DNA of 64,000 nucleotides from Erpobdella octoculata (Eukaryota; Annelida; Clitellata; Hirudinida; Erpobdellidae): contig OZ022238.1 of the NCBI GenBank assembly GCA_963978895.1, positions 30,273,103 through 30,337,102 on the forward strand. The letters run 5' to 3'. Position numbers and translations under genes: made by a program. A model generated the notes under the pieces. That model did no database searches, was not told where the DNA came from, and was given only the letters and a program-made list of their open reading frames with translations. Below are positions 12,623 through 23,317 of the stretch, in pieces; position 1 is the stretch's first letter, and every line of letters starts with the position of its first letter.

Positions 12623-12941
12623 ATATTACCTGAATTACTAAACAAAACACAATCGATAAAATAATGAGCTTTTTTCCTTTAATATAGACATTATTAGCAT
12701 TTTGGATCATGCATGTTATGTTTTACATCAAACTGACACTTTATGTTTCTAAAAAAATTCTTTTCATTTGACTTTTTCAGTTAAATTAAAAAACGCAATA
12801 TGTAATAGATGGGCAATACCGAAGATCCTGCCGTTACCGGAGTTAATGAGATAAACAAGCAATGATTGGCAGGCACGTGATGTCCATGATTGACAGGCCG
12901 CCAACTACTAATAATAATCAGCTCCACCCACAAACCATGGC

Positions 12942-12948
12942 TATAAAT
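12942..12948 (+). promoter_or_regulatory. TATA-box-like element upstream of small ORF
   Basis: TATAAAT lies 60 bp upstream of an ATG in good context (ATCATGG). Both are inside element K. Confidence 0.4.
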
Positions 12949-13007
12949 TTAAAAGTGAACACAAATAATGTTATTCTATGGTTCTCATTTTCTCAAATTG
13001 TTTTATC

Positions 13008-13229
13008 ATGGCCGAAAATTATCCTGACGTTACTGGGATATTATCTACTAAATTAAATAAAGATGTGGAAGATGACGCTGTGGGATGGGCTATGACGCAC
13101 GGCCTCAGCGAGGATAAAATTCTGTTAGTTGTGTCAGGTCAGACACAAATGAAACTGGCGAAAAGGAGTGCTACTGCCAATGGGTGTAGAGCCTTAGAAC
13201 TTATTATCCTGTATAGTTTTTGTAAATAA
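13008..13229 (+). CDS. Hypothetical 73-residue protein in element K
   Basis: The ATG has a good start context and the frame stays open to TAA at 13227. A TATA-like box is upstream and AATAAA follows at 13278. The protein is mixed and not low complexity: an acidic segment (NKDVEDDAVG), then EDKILLVVSG, then a Lys/Arg patch (KLAKRS). No signal peptide or membrane segment is seen. I do not recognise a family. It may be a tiny element gene, a captured exon or chance; its composition is the best argument that it is real. After it, TTATTACTAACACATGTT is duplicated in tandem (about 13233-13270). Confidence 0.35.
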   Translation: MAENYPDVTGILSTKLNKDVEDDAVGWAMTHGLSEDKILLVVSGQTQMKLAKRSATANGCRALELIILYSFCK

Positions 13230-13794
13230 ATATTATTACTAACACATGTTCTTATTACTAACACATGTTTTTTGCCCAATAAATGTTTCTATTTTTGCTA
13301 CAAGTTTTTTCGTGTTCTGTGTCAACACACTCCAGAAATTGGAAAAAATAAACATAATTTTAGAACTTTAATCTCGTGGCGTAGCGTACGGTTGCACCAC
13401 CTCGTCTTCGCTCAAAAATTGATCGGAGCAGGGGCAAAAAATAAAAGAGAAATGGAGAGAAAAATTAACATAGCATTTTAATAGAACAAGAAAATAAACA
13501 TAACATAAAATCATAACAAAAAAATTAACCTATAATTAAAGTGAAACAAAACAATAAAGTAACAAATTTATTTTACAGGGCCAGGTTATACCGAACAAAT
13601 ATGTGAAACAAGATTCGATGGTCTCTGTGCTATTTTCGTCGGTCAAAAATTTATAAACTACTATAGTTGGCATCTCGTAATCACAAAATGTCGGTCAAGC
13701 TTATGACTATTATATATCTCATTTTACAGTTGCCTGGTCTCGTTTTATAAGCTGCTAGTTTTCAAGCCATTTATTTTTCGAGTATATACGACCA

Positions 13795-15205
13795 CTAGCA
13801 GTGCCCGTAGCGGCTTCGCTCGCATGAAATTAGAGAGTTTGAACCGTGCATCCATAGTAGAGATCATTTTTTTAGGTCTCGGCTCGGCCCGTCGACAAAT
13901 TAGCCCAGCCCGTTTTAAAAACCCAAACTCCTGGCCCGGCACAGCCCGTCTGAATTAGGCCCGGCCCATTTTTACAGGCCTAGAAGTTCTATATACTTGA
14001 TGAAAAACTTCGGCCCGTCCCACCTTGACCTCAGGTTTGGCCCGGCCAAACTGAAGACCCTAAAATCACTCAAATATCTATATACTTAGTGAAAAGCCTC
14101 GGCCCGTCCCACTTTGATTTAAGGTTTGGCCTGGCCCGTGTGAAGACTCTAAAATAACGGCTTGGCCCGGCCGATGATAAACTGGACTTAGCTACTTTTA
14201 ACCGGCACAAAACTTCAAAATACTAATTTTTACATTTGTAGCACTTACAGTTTGTGAGTAGTAGTTATTTTGAAATCAAATAACCCTTATTTCCACCCCA
14301 CATTTGAGGTCCTGGAAACCAAATTTTCAAAAAATGCTAAAACACGTATTTCATTATTTTTGGAGTAGAAACTAAATACTAATTTTAACTTCTGTAGCAT
14401 TAACAGTTTTTGTGTAGCAGCTACTTTAGAAACCAAATAACCCAAAAAATGATGAAACACGTATATCTTTTTTTTTGAGTAGATACTAAGTATTAATTTT
14501 TACATCTGTGGCAATAACAGTTGTTGAGTAGCAGTTACTTTAAAAACCAAATAACCCTATTTTCCACCCCACATTTGAAGTCCTGGAAACCAAATTTTCA
14601 ATAAATTGTGAAACCCGTATATCATTATTTTTAGAGTAGAAACTAAATACTAATTTTTACTTTTGTAACATTAACAGTTTTTGAGTAGAAGCTACTTTAA
14701 AAACCAAATAACCCAATTTTCCAACCCACATTTGAGGTCCGGGAAACCAAATTTGTAAAAAATGGTGAAGCACTTATATCTTTATTTTTAGAAAAGAAAC
14801 TAAATAATAATTTTTACATCTGTGGTATTTACTGTTTTTGAGTAGCAGTTACTATAAAAGACAATTAGCCCTATTTTCCACCCCACATTTGAAGTCCTGG
14901 AAACAAATTTTCATTACAAAAAATGGTGAAACACGTATCTTTTTATTTTTCAAAAAGAATCTATATACCAAATTTCAGAACAAATTTTTAGAAAATTTTT
15001 TTAGAAAAAAGTTTGTTTTCCAGTTTTTTCTCCTCAGGAGCAAAATTTTCAAAAATCCTTTCTTAGCGGATGTTTCCGCTATAAAAGTAATATAAGTTCC
15101 AAATTTCACGTTCCTAGTATGAGGCGTTTGAGCTCGGCGTTGATTATCAGTCAGTCATCTGTCAGTCAGTCAGTCAGTCAGGACATGTTCTTTTATATAT
15201 ATAGA
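13795..15205 (-). mobile_element. Non-autonomous Helitron, copy 1
   Basis: Read on the - strand it begins TCTATATATATAAAAGAACA and ends GGGCACTGCTAG. It sits exactly between A (13794) and T (15206), as Helitrons do, without a TSD. A related unoccupied sequence at 15235-15300 (TATATGACCATTACGAAAAG) shows the empty site. The 3' end holds a short hairpin-capable GCGAGCGAAGCCGC. The interior has a GC-rich block of CCCGGCCC-type repeats, then about four ~155-165-bp tandem repeats (TTTTCCACCCCACATTTGAG) and a (TCAG)n run. No Rep/helicase ORF is present. Confidence 0.85.
14225..14960. repeat. ~155-165-bp tandem repeats inside Helitron copy 1
   Basis: The phrase CCACCCCACATTTGA(G/A)GTCC recurs at about 14296, 14566 and 14880, with variants between, each followed by AAAATGGTGAAACACGTAT. 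The same unit is found in the Helitrons at 24835 and 33782, and reversed at 51640-52200. Confidence 0.85.
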
Positions 15206-15610
15206 TTACGAAAGGAATAGTAGATAAGAAACTGCTAGATGTCAAGTCATTTATTTTTTGAGTATATGACCATTACGAAAAGAGTAGTAGATAAGAAACT
15301 GCTGGTTGGCAAGAAAAACCATCAACTGTCGGCCTAGCATACCATATCATTAACGAAGGTAGTCGATGATATATTAATTGCGCTATATTAATCTGTCTAT
15401 GCTGACAGAATCTTAAATTTTTATAATACAATTTATTTAATTTAAAAATATATACATGTATATTATAAAACTAAACAAATTACATTATTAATAAGCGCCA
15501 AATAAACGTTTAGGCGGAGCTAAATATTTTTAATAAAATAATCTCCGCCTGGGGGCGGAGCTGAATATTCAACAACGGCAGGATCTTCGGTATTGTATTA
15601 TTTTATCGAG

Positions 15611-16800
15611 GTATATATGTATATATGTATATATGTATATATGTATATATGTATATATGTATATATGTATATATGTATATATGTATATATGTATATATGT
15701 ATATATGTATATATGTATATATGTATATATGTATATATGTATATATGTATATATGTATATATGTATATATGTATATATGTATATATGTATATATGTATAT
15801 ATGTATATATGTATATATGTATATATGTATATATGTATATATGTATATATGTATATATGTATATATGTATATATGTATATATGTATATATGTATATATGT
15901 ATATATGTATATATGTATATATGTATATATGTATATATGTATATATGTATATATGTATATATGTATATATGTATATATGTATATATGTATATATGTATAT
16001 ATGTATATATGTATATATGTATATATGTATATATGTATATATGTATATATGTATATATGTATATATGTATATATGTATATATGTATATATGTATATATGT
16101 ATATATGTATATATGTATATATGTATATATGTATATATGTATATATGTATATATGTATATATGTATATATGTATATATGTATATATGTATATATGTATAT
16201 ATGTATATATGTATATATGTATATATGTATATATGTATATATGTATATATGTATATATGTATATATGTATATATGTATATATGTATATATGTATATATGT
16301 ATATATGTATATATGTATATATGTATATATGTATATATGTATATATGTATATATGTATATATGTATATATGTATATATGTATATATGTATATATGTATAT
16401 ATGTATATATGTATATATGTATATATGTATATATGTATATATGTATATATGTATATATGTATATATGTATATATGTATATATGTATATATGTATATATGT
16501 ATATATGTATATATGTATATATGTATATATGTATATATGTATATATGTATATATGTATATATGTATATATGTATATATGTATATATGTATATATGTATAT
16601 ATGTATATATGTATATATGTATATATGTATATATGTATATATGTATATATGTATATATGTATATATGTATATATGTATATATGTATATATGTATATATGT
16701 ATATATGTATATATGTATATATGTATATATGTATATATGTATATATGTATATATGTATATATGTATATATGTATATATGTATATATGTATATATGTATAT
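15611..16800. repeat. Perfect (GTATATAT)n satellite, ~149 units
   Basis: About 1190 bp of an 8-bp unit with no interruption seen. Because 8 and 3 are coprime, the array is stop-free in several frames on both strands and produces long artefact ORFs (MYICIYVY repeats). These are not genes. Confidence 0.98.
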
Positions 16801-17234
16801 CTGAATAGTTATTCTACTGTTGTTCTCAATAAAAATCAAAGAAATCAATAAAACTGATAATTTTCTAATGATTTTTAATCATCTAAATCTAAAATGTCAT
16901 GTGACTCATAATACATTTGAAGCCTAAAAATGTTGCATTAGTTTAAAAATATCTAAATTTTTGTTAGTAACTAAAATTTGTTAGTTTTTTCATATGCATG
17001 TCAGATTAGCTGAGTTATTTATTTATCTGCAACAGAAACATGACAAAAGGTCTTTAATGTTACAGGTCCAACAAGCTTTTATTTGGTGTATATGGCAAAG
17101 GCAGTTGTAAAAAAAATAATTGTGGAGACAAGCTATATCAAAATAGATACAAAAATGTGTATGGCCTTTTTTGTCTAAATGGCTCAATATAGAAGCCACA
17201 TACAAATATTAGAATGATTGTAAGAACTATTATA
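16801..17234. other. Gene-free AT-rich stretch
   Basis: Nothing recognisable was found on either strand. Confidence 0.5.
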
Positions 17235-17519
17235 AGTATCAATAAAAATAGTATTAAAACAATAGTATTAAAATAGTATTAAAACAATAGTATTAAAACA
17301 ATAGTATTAAAATAGTATTAAAACAATAGTATTAAAATAGTATTAAAACAATAGTATTAAAATAGTATTAAAACAATAGTATTAAAATAGTATTAAAACA
17401 ATAGTATTAAAATAGTATTAAAACAATAGTATTAAAATAGTATTAAAACAATAGTATTAAAATAGTATTAAAACAATAGTATTAAAATAGTATTAAAACA
17501 ATAGTATTAAAATAGTATA
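17235..17519. repeat. 25-bp minisatellite
   Basis: The unit AGTATTAAAACAAT plus AGTATTAAAAT (14 + 11 bp) repeats about eleven times almost perfectly. It ends at TATAAAAAAAATAATTTTC, close to the 3' end of the - strand LINE. Confidence 0.95.
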
Positions 17520-17634
17520 AAAAAAATAATTTTCAGCTGTAAATAACTTATGGCCTACAGTCCATAGATACTACAATCATGTTAGATTTAAATAAAAATT
17601 ATTATTAATCATAAAATTATGTATAGTTGTTTCT

Positions 17635-20426
17635 AAATAAATAAATAAATAATAAATAATAATATATTTATAGAGCGCCAGGAAAGTCTGAGGCGCTTAC
17701 GAAGGTTCCTTCAGACTAATATTGAAATAATGAGTCTTATGTTTAGATTTAAAAATTTTGACGTTTGGAGAGTTCCTAATATCTGGAGGAAGAGAGTTCC
17801 AAACAGCTGGGGCTTTCGCCACGCCTAGAGATTTTGTTGATTGTAGTTTTTTGTAGAAGATGAAGGGAGGATGTAGAGCGAAGTTGTTTAGAAATAGATC
17901 TTGCAGTTATGAGTTTGTGTAGGTATATAGGAGATGAAGTGGCAAGGGTTTTGTAGGTTATGAGTGCTATTTTGAAATGGATGCGATAGGGGATAGGTAA
18001 CCAGTGTAGTTTGGCGAAGAAATTGATGGCAGGTTGATGGACTGAGCTAGGGATGTTGAGAGCTACTTTGGCAGCACGCTTCATGATTCTTTGGAGACGA
18101 CATGTTTGGTGAGCTGAGATGTTGTAGAGAATTGAGTTGCAATAGTCAATTCTAGATAGTATGAGACAGCGAATGAGCATACTAGCGAGCTCAGTAGTGA
18201 GAAGTGGTCTAATGTGACGTATAGCTCTAAGGTGGTGATTGCATGATTTGATGATAGATGAGATGTGGTTAGAAAATGTAAGTTTGTTATCTAAAAATAC
18301 GCCTAGAATTTTAAGAGAAGGCGAAACATTAACGGATTCTGAGCCCAATTGTAACGATGAAAGATGTGAAAGTGAGTTGATTTGATGAAATGATCCGAGG
18401 AGAGATATCTCGGTTTTAGTGGTATTAAACTGAAGGTTATTTTGCAGAAACCACATTTCAATGGCGTTGATGCAAGAAGTGAGTATTTGGATTGTGGAAG
18501 AGTAGTGTTTAGGAGTGAGCGATATGAAGAGCTGCGTGTCGTCAGCGTAATGATGATAACCTAAGTTGTGCGAAGATATTAAATCGCTGACAGGTGATAT
18601 GTAAGTTGTGAACAGAAGAGGACCTAGAACACTACCCTGGGGTACTCCATGAGTAAGTTTGACAGAAGGTGATGAAAAATTACCAAGTTTGACAAATTGA
18701 GAGCGATCAGTGAGGTACGAGGAAAGCCATGATAGAACGGTTCCATCGAGTCCAAAATCATCTTTGAGACGCTTTAGTAAAATACCATGGTCGATGGTAT
18801 CAAAAGCAGCAGATAAGTCAAGACCAGCAATGAGAGTGGCCTGTTTAGAGTTGCAGGCATTGAAGACATAGTCGAGAATGTGCAAAAGAGAAGTTTCCGT
18901 GGAATGGAAACGTCTATAAGCTGATTGAAATGGGGTGAAATTATTGTTTGAAGTGATGTGTGGTTGAAGCCGTTTTAGTGCAAGCCGCTCAATGATTTTA
19001 GAGATCGTTGATAGATTGGATATAGGGCGAAAATTTGCCGGGTTATCAACATCCAGGTTTGGTTTTTTGAGTAGCGGAAGAACTTGGGCTATCTTAAAAG
19101 AATCTGGACAACTTCCTTCAGCAAAAGAAATATTGGCTAGAGTTGAGATGGCAGGAGCGAGAAAGTTAGAAGAATGAAGAAGGACCTAATGTGGAAAAGA
19201 ATCAAGAGGAGAGGTTTTATTGCAAGTAGATCTGATAATAGAGATAACCTCTAATGGGGTTACTTCAGGGAAAGAAGAAAGTATACTATTCGAGTTGTCT
19301 CTAAAAACATTTGAACCATGAGAGCTTGTAGACACAGAAAGGCGTTGCTTGATGTTTTGGTGGATGGTGTTGATTTTATCGATGAAATAATTGTTGAAGG
19401 AGTCAACAAGTAATTTGCGCTCATCGTCAGTGAAATTTTGATGATTATTGTTGTGGAGAAGTGTATTTAAGTTGCGCCACAAAAAGCGTGGATTAGCTGA
19501 GGAAGAGCTCAGTTCTGTTCGCAGAGCGTCAACTTTAGAATTGACAATGGCCATTCTAGCTAGTTTTTTAGCATTTTGAAATGCCAGCTTGTTTGCCTGC
19601 GAGCAGTCTCTATGAAAGCGTCTTTCCATTTTGCGCATGTACCTTTTCGCTCTTGTGGCGGCGTCTGAAATTTCTCTTGGTGTTTTCTCAACATTCCTTC
19701 TGAGTGTGATGTGGCGGATGGGAGCGTGTTTGTTGAGTACGTGTAAGACGGTATTGTTGATATGTTCGGCGAACTTGTTTGCTGAGAGGTTGTCTGAGAC
19801 TAATAATGTTGAGTTGGCAAGGTCGGTGTTGAAGTAGGACCAGTCGATCGAACGCAGATTGCGAAAACTAGATGATATGGAGATGGGACAAGGTTTCGAA
19901 ATGGAGACGAGAGCAGTGACCAGGTAATGATCTGAGTATGACAGAGTCTGTGTGGTGACATTTGAGATGAGATCGGGAGCGTCATGGTGCGTGATGAGCA
20001 AGTCAAGAATATTGCCCTTGAAATGTGTTGGAGAGTTGATGTGTTGAATTAAGTTGAACTCATCGATAAGTTCTTGCAAAGCTGGGTCGATGGGTGATGA
20101 GGATGCAGGGCAATTGAAATCTCCGCAGATGATGAAGTTATTGCTGTGTGAAAGAAGAAAGTCGATGAGTGCGCTTAATTCGCAAATGAAATTTTTGCCA
20201 ATTGGTCCAGGTGGTCTATAAATAACGAGAATGCGAGTCCGTCGTTTCAGGTTAGGGATGTCCACGATTAGATGCTCAAACTCTGACGTGGTAGGGTGAG
20301 GTACCTGCAAGCAGTAAAAACCGTTGCGGTAAATTAACGCAATACCTCCTCCTTTTTTGTCGTCGTATGAGCCTCTATGTTTGTGGATGACAGAGAAACC
20401 AGGTGGTGCAATGTCGTATTTAATGG
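17635..20426 (-). mobile_element. CR1/L2-like LINE, 3' part (element G)
   Basis: Transcribed leftwards. It ends in an ATTTATTTATTTATTTAG-type short-repeat tail at about 17635-17690, after CGCTCTATAAA. The endonuclease-RT reading frame runs through to 20416, where a 2.9-kb element (20427-23317) interrupts it. The endonuclease N-terminus resumes at 23328. Confidence 0.9.
17697..20416 (-). pseudogene. LINE ORF2: endonuclease (C-terminal part) and reverse transcriptase
   Basis: From 20416 downwards: apurinic-type endonuclease strands (GGGIALIYRN, RILVIYRPPG, ICGDFNCPASS, SYSDHYLV; the SDH and GDFN catalytic residues are kept). Then comes an in-frame TAG at 19186-19188, with the same frame open on both sides, and the RT domain (NPANFRPISNLSTISKIIE, HGVPQGSVLGPLLF, YHHYADDTQLF). 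The YADD active site is intact. A frameshift near 17855 moves the C-terminus into another frame (GVAKAPAVWNSLPPD), ending at TAA 17697. The enzyme nicks target DNA and reverse transcribes its own RNA. One stop, one frameshift and one insertion make this copy dead but not old. Confidence 0.9.
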
Positions 20427-20815
20427 TCGGTGCTATCGGCAGTGCGCGCACTGGTGATAAAACCAATAGGCTATTGCCAGTGAGCGAATCGGCATGGTCA
20501 ATAGCCGTTTGTGCTATATATAGTGCGCTCACTGCAACTAAGAAATAGCTATTGGCAGTGAGCGTCGTAGCACTGTTAATAGCTTTCGCACTACTTACAG
20601 TGCGCGCACTGGAATTATTTGGCGATTTTATTGCTAATGCGTAGCCGCACTGCCGTAATAGTCGGTGCTATTGATAGTGCGCGCACTTAAATTATTTTGA
20701 CGATTTTGTTGCTAGTTCGTAGCGGCACTGCCGTAATAGTCGGTGCTAGTGATAGTGCGCCCACTTAAATTATTTTGACGATTTTGTTGCTAGTGTGAAG
20801 CCGCACTGCCGTAAC
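20427..20815. repeat. Subterminal repeats of element N, left end
   Basis: Variants of GGTGCTATCGGCAGTGCGCG and ATTATTTTGACGATTTTGTT recur about every 60-90 bp. A matching but shorter cluster lies at 23165-23317. Such subterminal motifs are usual transposase binding sites; that role is inferred. Confidence 0.75.
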
Positions 20816-21166
20816 ATTAGCTTCTGGACGGAATTGGAGTTTTAGGTTAGTAATGTCATGTGGTAATAAAAAAAACTAAAGTTTCTGTATACTCCCCAAA
20901 GGGCAGGGGGGACGCTGGAGGAACATGCCCCTGGATGGAATTGGAGTTTTAGGCCTAGGGGAATGGAGACTTAAGAAACAAATTGATATTTTTGCAAAAA
21001 TGAAGTTGTCTATGGTGGAACTAGGGAATGTTTATGAGTTTTAATACAAGATCAAGGTATCTGATACATGAACTATATTCCAGTTTGAAATGGACCTTTT
21101 TTCTTATTCTGTGATTATCTCAAGCTCAGTAGTCAGCCAGCTCAATTAGAATAGAACAGAATCAAT

Positions 21167-22099
21167 CTAGTAAAACACATTGAATTTGTTGTTAAAATTT
21201 ATTTTTCTTCTATCTACAAGAAATACAAAATATAAAGAAAGCGGCTTTCTTGCAATGTTGGCGCAATTATAGTGAGCACACGAAAGGCACCTATCACACT
21301 GGCACCAACGAACGACCGTAGACGATCCCCCACCAGACGTACCGGCACAGATAGAACATCGATCTGTCCTAACTAAGCCAAGGTTTGCAGTTATAAAATT
21401 AAACACATCTGGTGGCAGACAATCTTTCAGGTCAAAAGCTCTTGCTCTTCTTTCAACAACTTGTGGTGCCCAGTCAGATACATGGAGTAAGTCAGATATC
21501 CCAACTTCGCCTAATAGGGCTCTGGGCACAGTTTTTGAAGAAAAAAACCACCCTAATTGAATTCGAAGTTGGTCATTCAAACTTAATTTTTCAAACACTT
21601 TGGGGCCACAGTGAAACAACTTCCTGCGTTTGGCAGCTGGTCTTCCACGTGCTTTTACCGCAGCTGGCAAACGCATTCCAGAAGTTAGGGGTGGAACTAG
21701 AGCAGGAGACAATAGGATTGGAGCAAGTGACGATGAGACTGGGACGGTCGAGGATAGGACTGGTGCAAGTGACGACAAGACTGGGATGGTTGAAGATAGG
21801 ACTGGTACAAGTGACAATGAGACTGGGATGGTCGAGGGTAGAACTGGTGACGAGGAGGCTGGGATGGTCGAGGGTAGAACTGGTGACGAGGAGGCTGGGA
21901 TGGTCGAGGGTAGAACTGGTGACGACGAGGCTGGGATGGTCGAGGGTAGAACTGGTGACGACGAGACTGGAGTGGGAGAAGATGGAACTGGAAAAACTGT
22001 GTCACTCCTGCTAGGAGATGGGATTGGAGCAGATAAAAGATATTCATCAGAGTCAACAGTGTTGGTTTCTTCATTGTCAACTGCAAACAAATGTAACAT
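21167..22099 (-). CDS. Hypothetical protein: Pro/Ser repeat plus Cys cluster, in element N
   Basis: A 310-codon frame. Residues ~30-150 are an imperfect 12-residue repeat (SSSPVLPSTIPA), encoded by 36-bp tandem DNA repeats. A basic stretch follows (RGRPAAKRRK, possible AT-hook or NLS), then a globular segment (LNDQLRIQLGWFF, PPDVFNFITANLGLV) and a Cys/His cluster (CSICAG..WCQCDRCLSC..HYNC) that could bind zinc. The frame starts ATG after a possible acceptor and lacks any transposase motif. It may be an element-encoded accessory protein or a captured host fragment. The Cys pattern is not one I can assign. Confidence 0.5.
   Translation of the reverse strand: MLHLFAVDNEETNTVDSDEYLLSAPIPSPSRSDTVFPVPSSPTPVSSSPVLPSTIPASSSPVLPSTIPASSSPVLPSTIPASSSPVLPSTIPVSLSLVPVLSSTIPVLSSLAPVLSSTVPVSSSLAPILLSPALVPPLTSGMRLPAAVKARGRPAAKRRKLFHCGPKVFEKLSLNDQLRIQLGWFFSSKTVPRALLGEVGISDLLHVSDWAPQVVERRARAFDLKDCLPPDVFNFITANLGLVRTDRCSICAGTSGGGSSTVVRWCQCDRCLSCAHYNCANIARKPLSLYFVFLVDRRKINFNNKFNVFY
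21740..21970. repeat. 36-bp coding minisatellite
   Basis: GGGATGGTCGAGGGTAGAAC-type units of 36 bp repeat about six times, the last ones nearly identical. They encode the Pro/Ser repeat on the - strand. Confidence 0.9.
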
Positions 22100-22139
22100 T
22101 TAGTTTTGAGCCAACATTATAGTAAACCTAGAGTTATTA

Positions 22140-23164
22140 AGTACATTGACTATTTAAATGTTTCAAAAAAATAAAAATGATTTACCAAAAGCAGACTCCC
22201 ACATTCCACTACTGACCGGAGAAAAGTACATCTTCACAACAGTTGAGTTTCTGTAATTACAAATTAAATAAACATTTTTTCGGGAAAATTAATTTTGGAT
22301 TGTATAAACGCATGTCTAAGGCTTATTTTATGGCATACTTTAATTCTCAAACAACATTTATTGATGAGATATCGCCATTTATAGCGTGGTCCATGTCATA
22401 GGGGCTCTTTGATCTGTACCAATATGGGGTACGTTGATCTGTTGATCAAAGTACCCCTTGTACTAGGATACTAAATGTACGCATTCTCCGGGCATTGGAG
22501 GTTTAGTGTAGTCCTATAATTTGATATTTTCATTTGTGCAAATGATGACTTATTCCAATTTGAAAAAGATGATATTGTTTGTAAACTTCCAGACCCAATT
22601 CATCATGGCGGGACTGCTCGAGCCATTCGTCACTTGGTCTTTGCAGAAGATTTATCCATTTTTCCTAACATGTGTTGAATTTATATAACTTTAATGATTA
22701 TTATTATTAATAAAAGCTATTATACCTGTTTTCATGTGTTTTTTGAGAGAACTGGATGTGGGATCGTACTGAATTTTACCTAGGATCAATGTGCCCCATG
22801 GGAGGATCATAGTGCCCCATATGCGGGGCACTTTGATCTTTTTTAGGGCTTGCACCAAAGTTCAATTTAAAAATAGTTCTCTTACATTATAAAATGTCAA
22901 ACTTAATTGAATACATAGAAGAGATGTTCCTCTCTGTAATTAACAAAAAAAAGTAGATTTTTTGAACGGCTTGATTGTTATCGCCAAAAAACCTCAAAAG
23001 AGATCAAAAAGCCCCCATCTCCCCTATATATATATATATAACAAATGCGTTATTTTGTAGTGGCGCGCTATAATATATATATATATAATTTATTTATAAA
23101 TTAAATTATTTATTTATTCATATTCAGTTATTTTGTATATATAATATATAATATAATATATAAT
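22140..23164. other. Interior of element N without genes
   Basis: Contains repeated short phrases around 22400-22850 (GATCAAAGTACCCC, GATCATAGTGCCCC, GGGGCACTTTGATC), some forming inverted pairs, and TA-rich runs near 23025-23170. No ORF was recognised. Confidence 0.5.
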
Positions 23165-23317
23165 ATATTTATAACTGCGCACTGTAAATAGCCATTTGTG
23201 CTGATGGATAGTGCGCTCACTGTCGATTACAATCGGCTATTGGCAGTGAGCATCCGGTCACTGTCAATAGCCAATCGCGTTATTTTGTAGTGCGCGCACT
23301 GCCAATAGATTCTACGG

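Larger units (their letters stand above)
10441..12659 (+). pseudogene. YqaJ-like exonuclease gene, split by a hAT element
   Basis: Two frames carry a YqaJ-type (PD-(D/E)XK) nuclease. NCGRITASQMHSVL and VPAIQYGREN lie at about 10560-10700. After a frameshift, HPFLGASPDGIVSCDC, LEIKCPY and YYTQIQGQLAVC lie at 10808-11020. The expected catalytic residues are visible: Asp in SPDG, the E-x-K of LEIK, and Gln in QGQ. The open frame runs into the hAT insertion at 11140. After 12622 and the TSD it continues as PELLNKTQSIK and stops at 12659. In phages this fold resects DNA ends; eukaryotic copies occur in uncharacterised, often mobile, genes. No start codon could be fixed because of damage at 10440-10560. 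The neighbour upstream is the divergent GCDTTS gene. Confidence 0.7.
12814..15595. mobile_element. Unit bounded by a 22-bp inverted repeat (element K)
   Basis: CAATACCGAAGATCCTGCCG at 12814 is matched by its exact complement ending at 15595, over 22 bp. No TSD could be recognised. The interior holds a small TATA-ORF-polyA unit, Helitron copy 1, and paired GGCGGAGCT motifs near the right end. A simple repeat of 1.2 kb begins 16 bp after the right terminus. The superfamily is unknown. Confidence 0.6.
20427..23317. mobile_element. 2.9-kb TIR element (N) inserted in the LINE endonuclease
   Basis: TATTTAATGG occurs at 20417-20426 and again at 23318-23327. Removing the insert restores the LINE frame (..DAPNAIKYDIAPP..). 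The ends are imperfect inverted repeats: TCGGTGCTATCGGCAGTGCG on the left, and a CTATTGGCAGTGCGCGCACT-type sequence on the right. The 9-10-bp TSD fits a Mutator-like family. Motifs GTGCGCGCACT and CTATTGGCAGTGAGC recur many times within 400 bp of each end. The interior carries one protein-like ORF and no transposase. Confidence 0.85.

Noticed and set aside
15593..16851. 400-residue ORFs of the form MYICIYVY on both strands
   Set aside because: They are translations of an uninterrupted 8-bp simple repeat, which is stop-free by construction.
20427..20532. N-terminal 35 residues of the apparent LINE endonuclease ORF (SALYIAQTAIDHADSL..)
   Set aside because: They are read from the inserted element N. 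The true endonuclease frame enters at the TSD (20416) and continues from 23328.
21412..22103. Two + strand ORFs over the 36-bp repeat (RLGWSRVELVTT.., GMVEGRTGD..)
   Set aside because: Shadows of the repeat encoding the - strand protein, which alone extends into a non-repetitive Cys-rich domain.
22380..22870. GATCAAAGTACCCC / GGGGCACTTTGATC phrases as a possible operator array
   Set aside because: They are inside a transposon, irregularly spaced and without a linked gene. They are recorded only as internal repeats.
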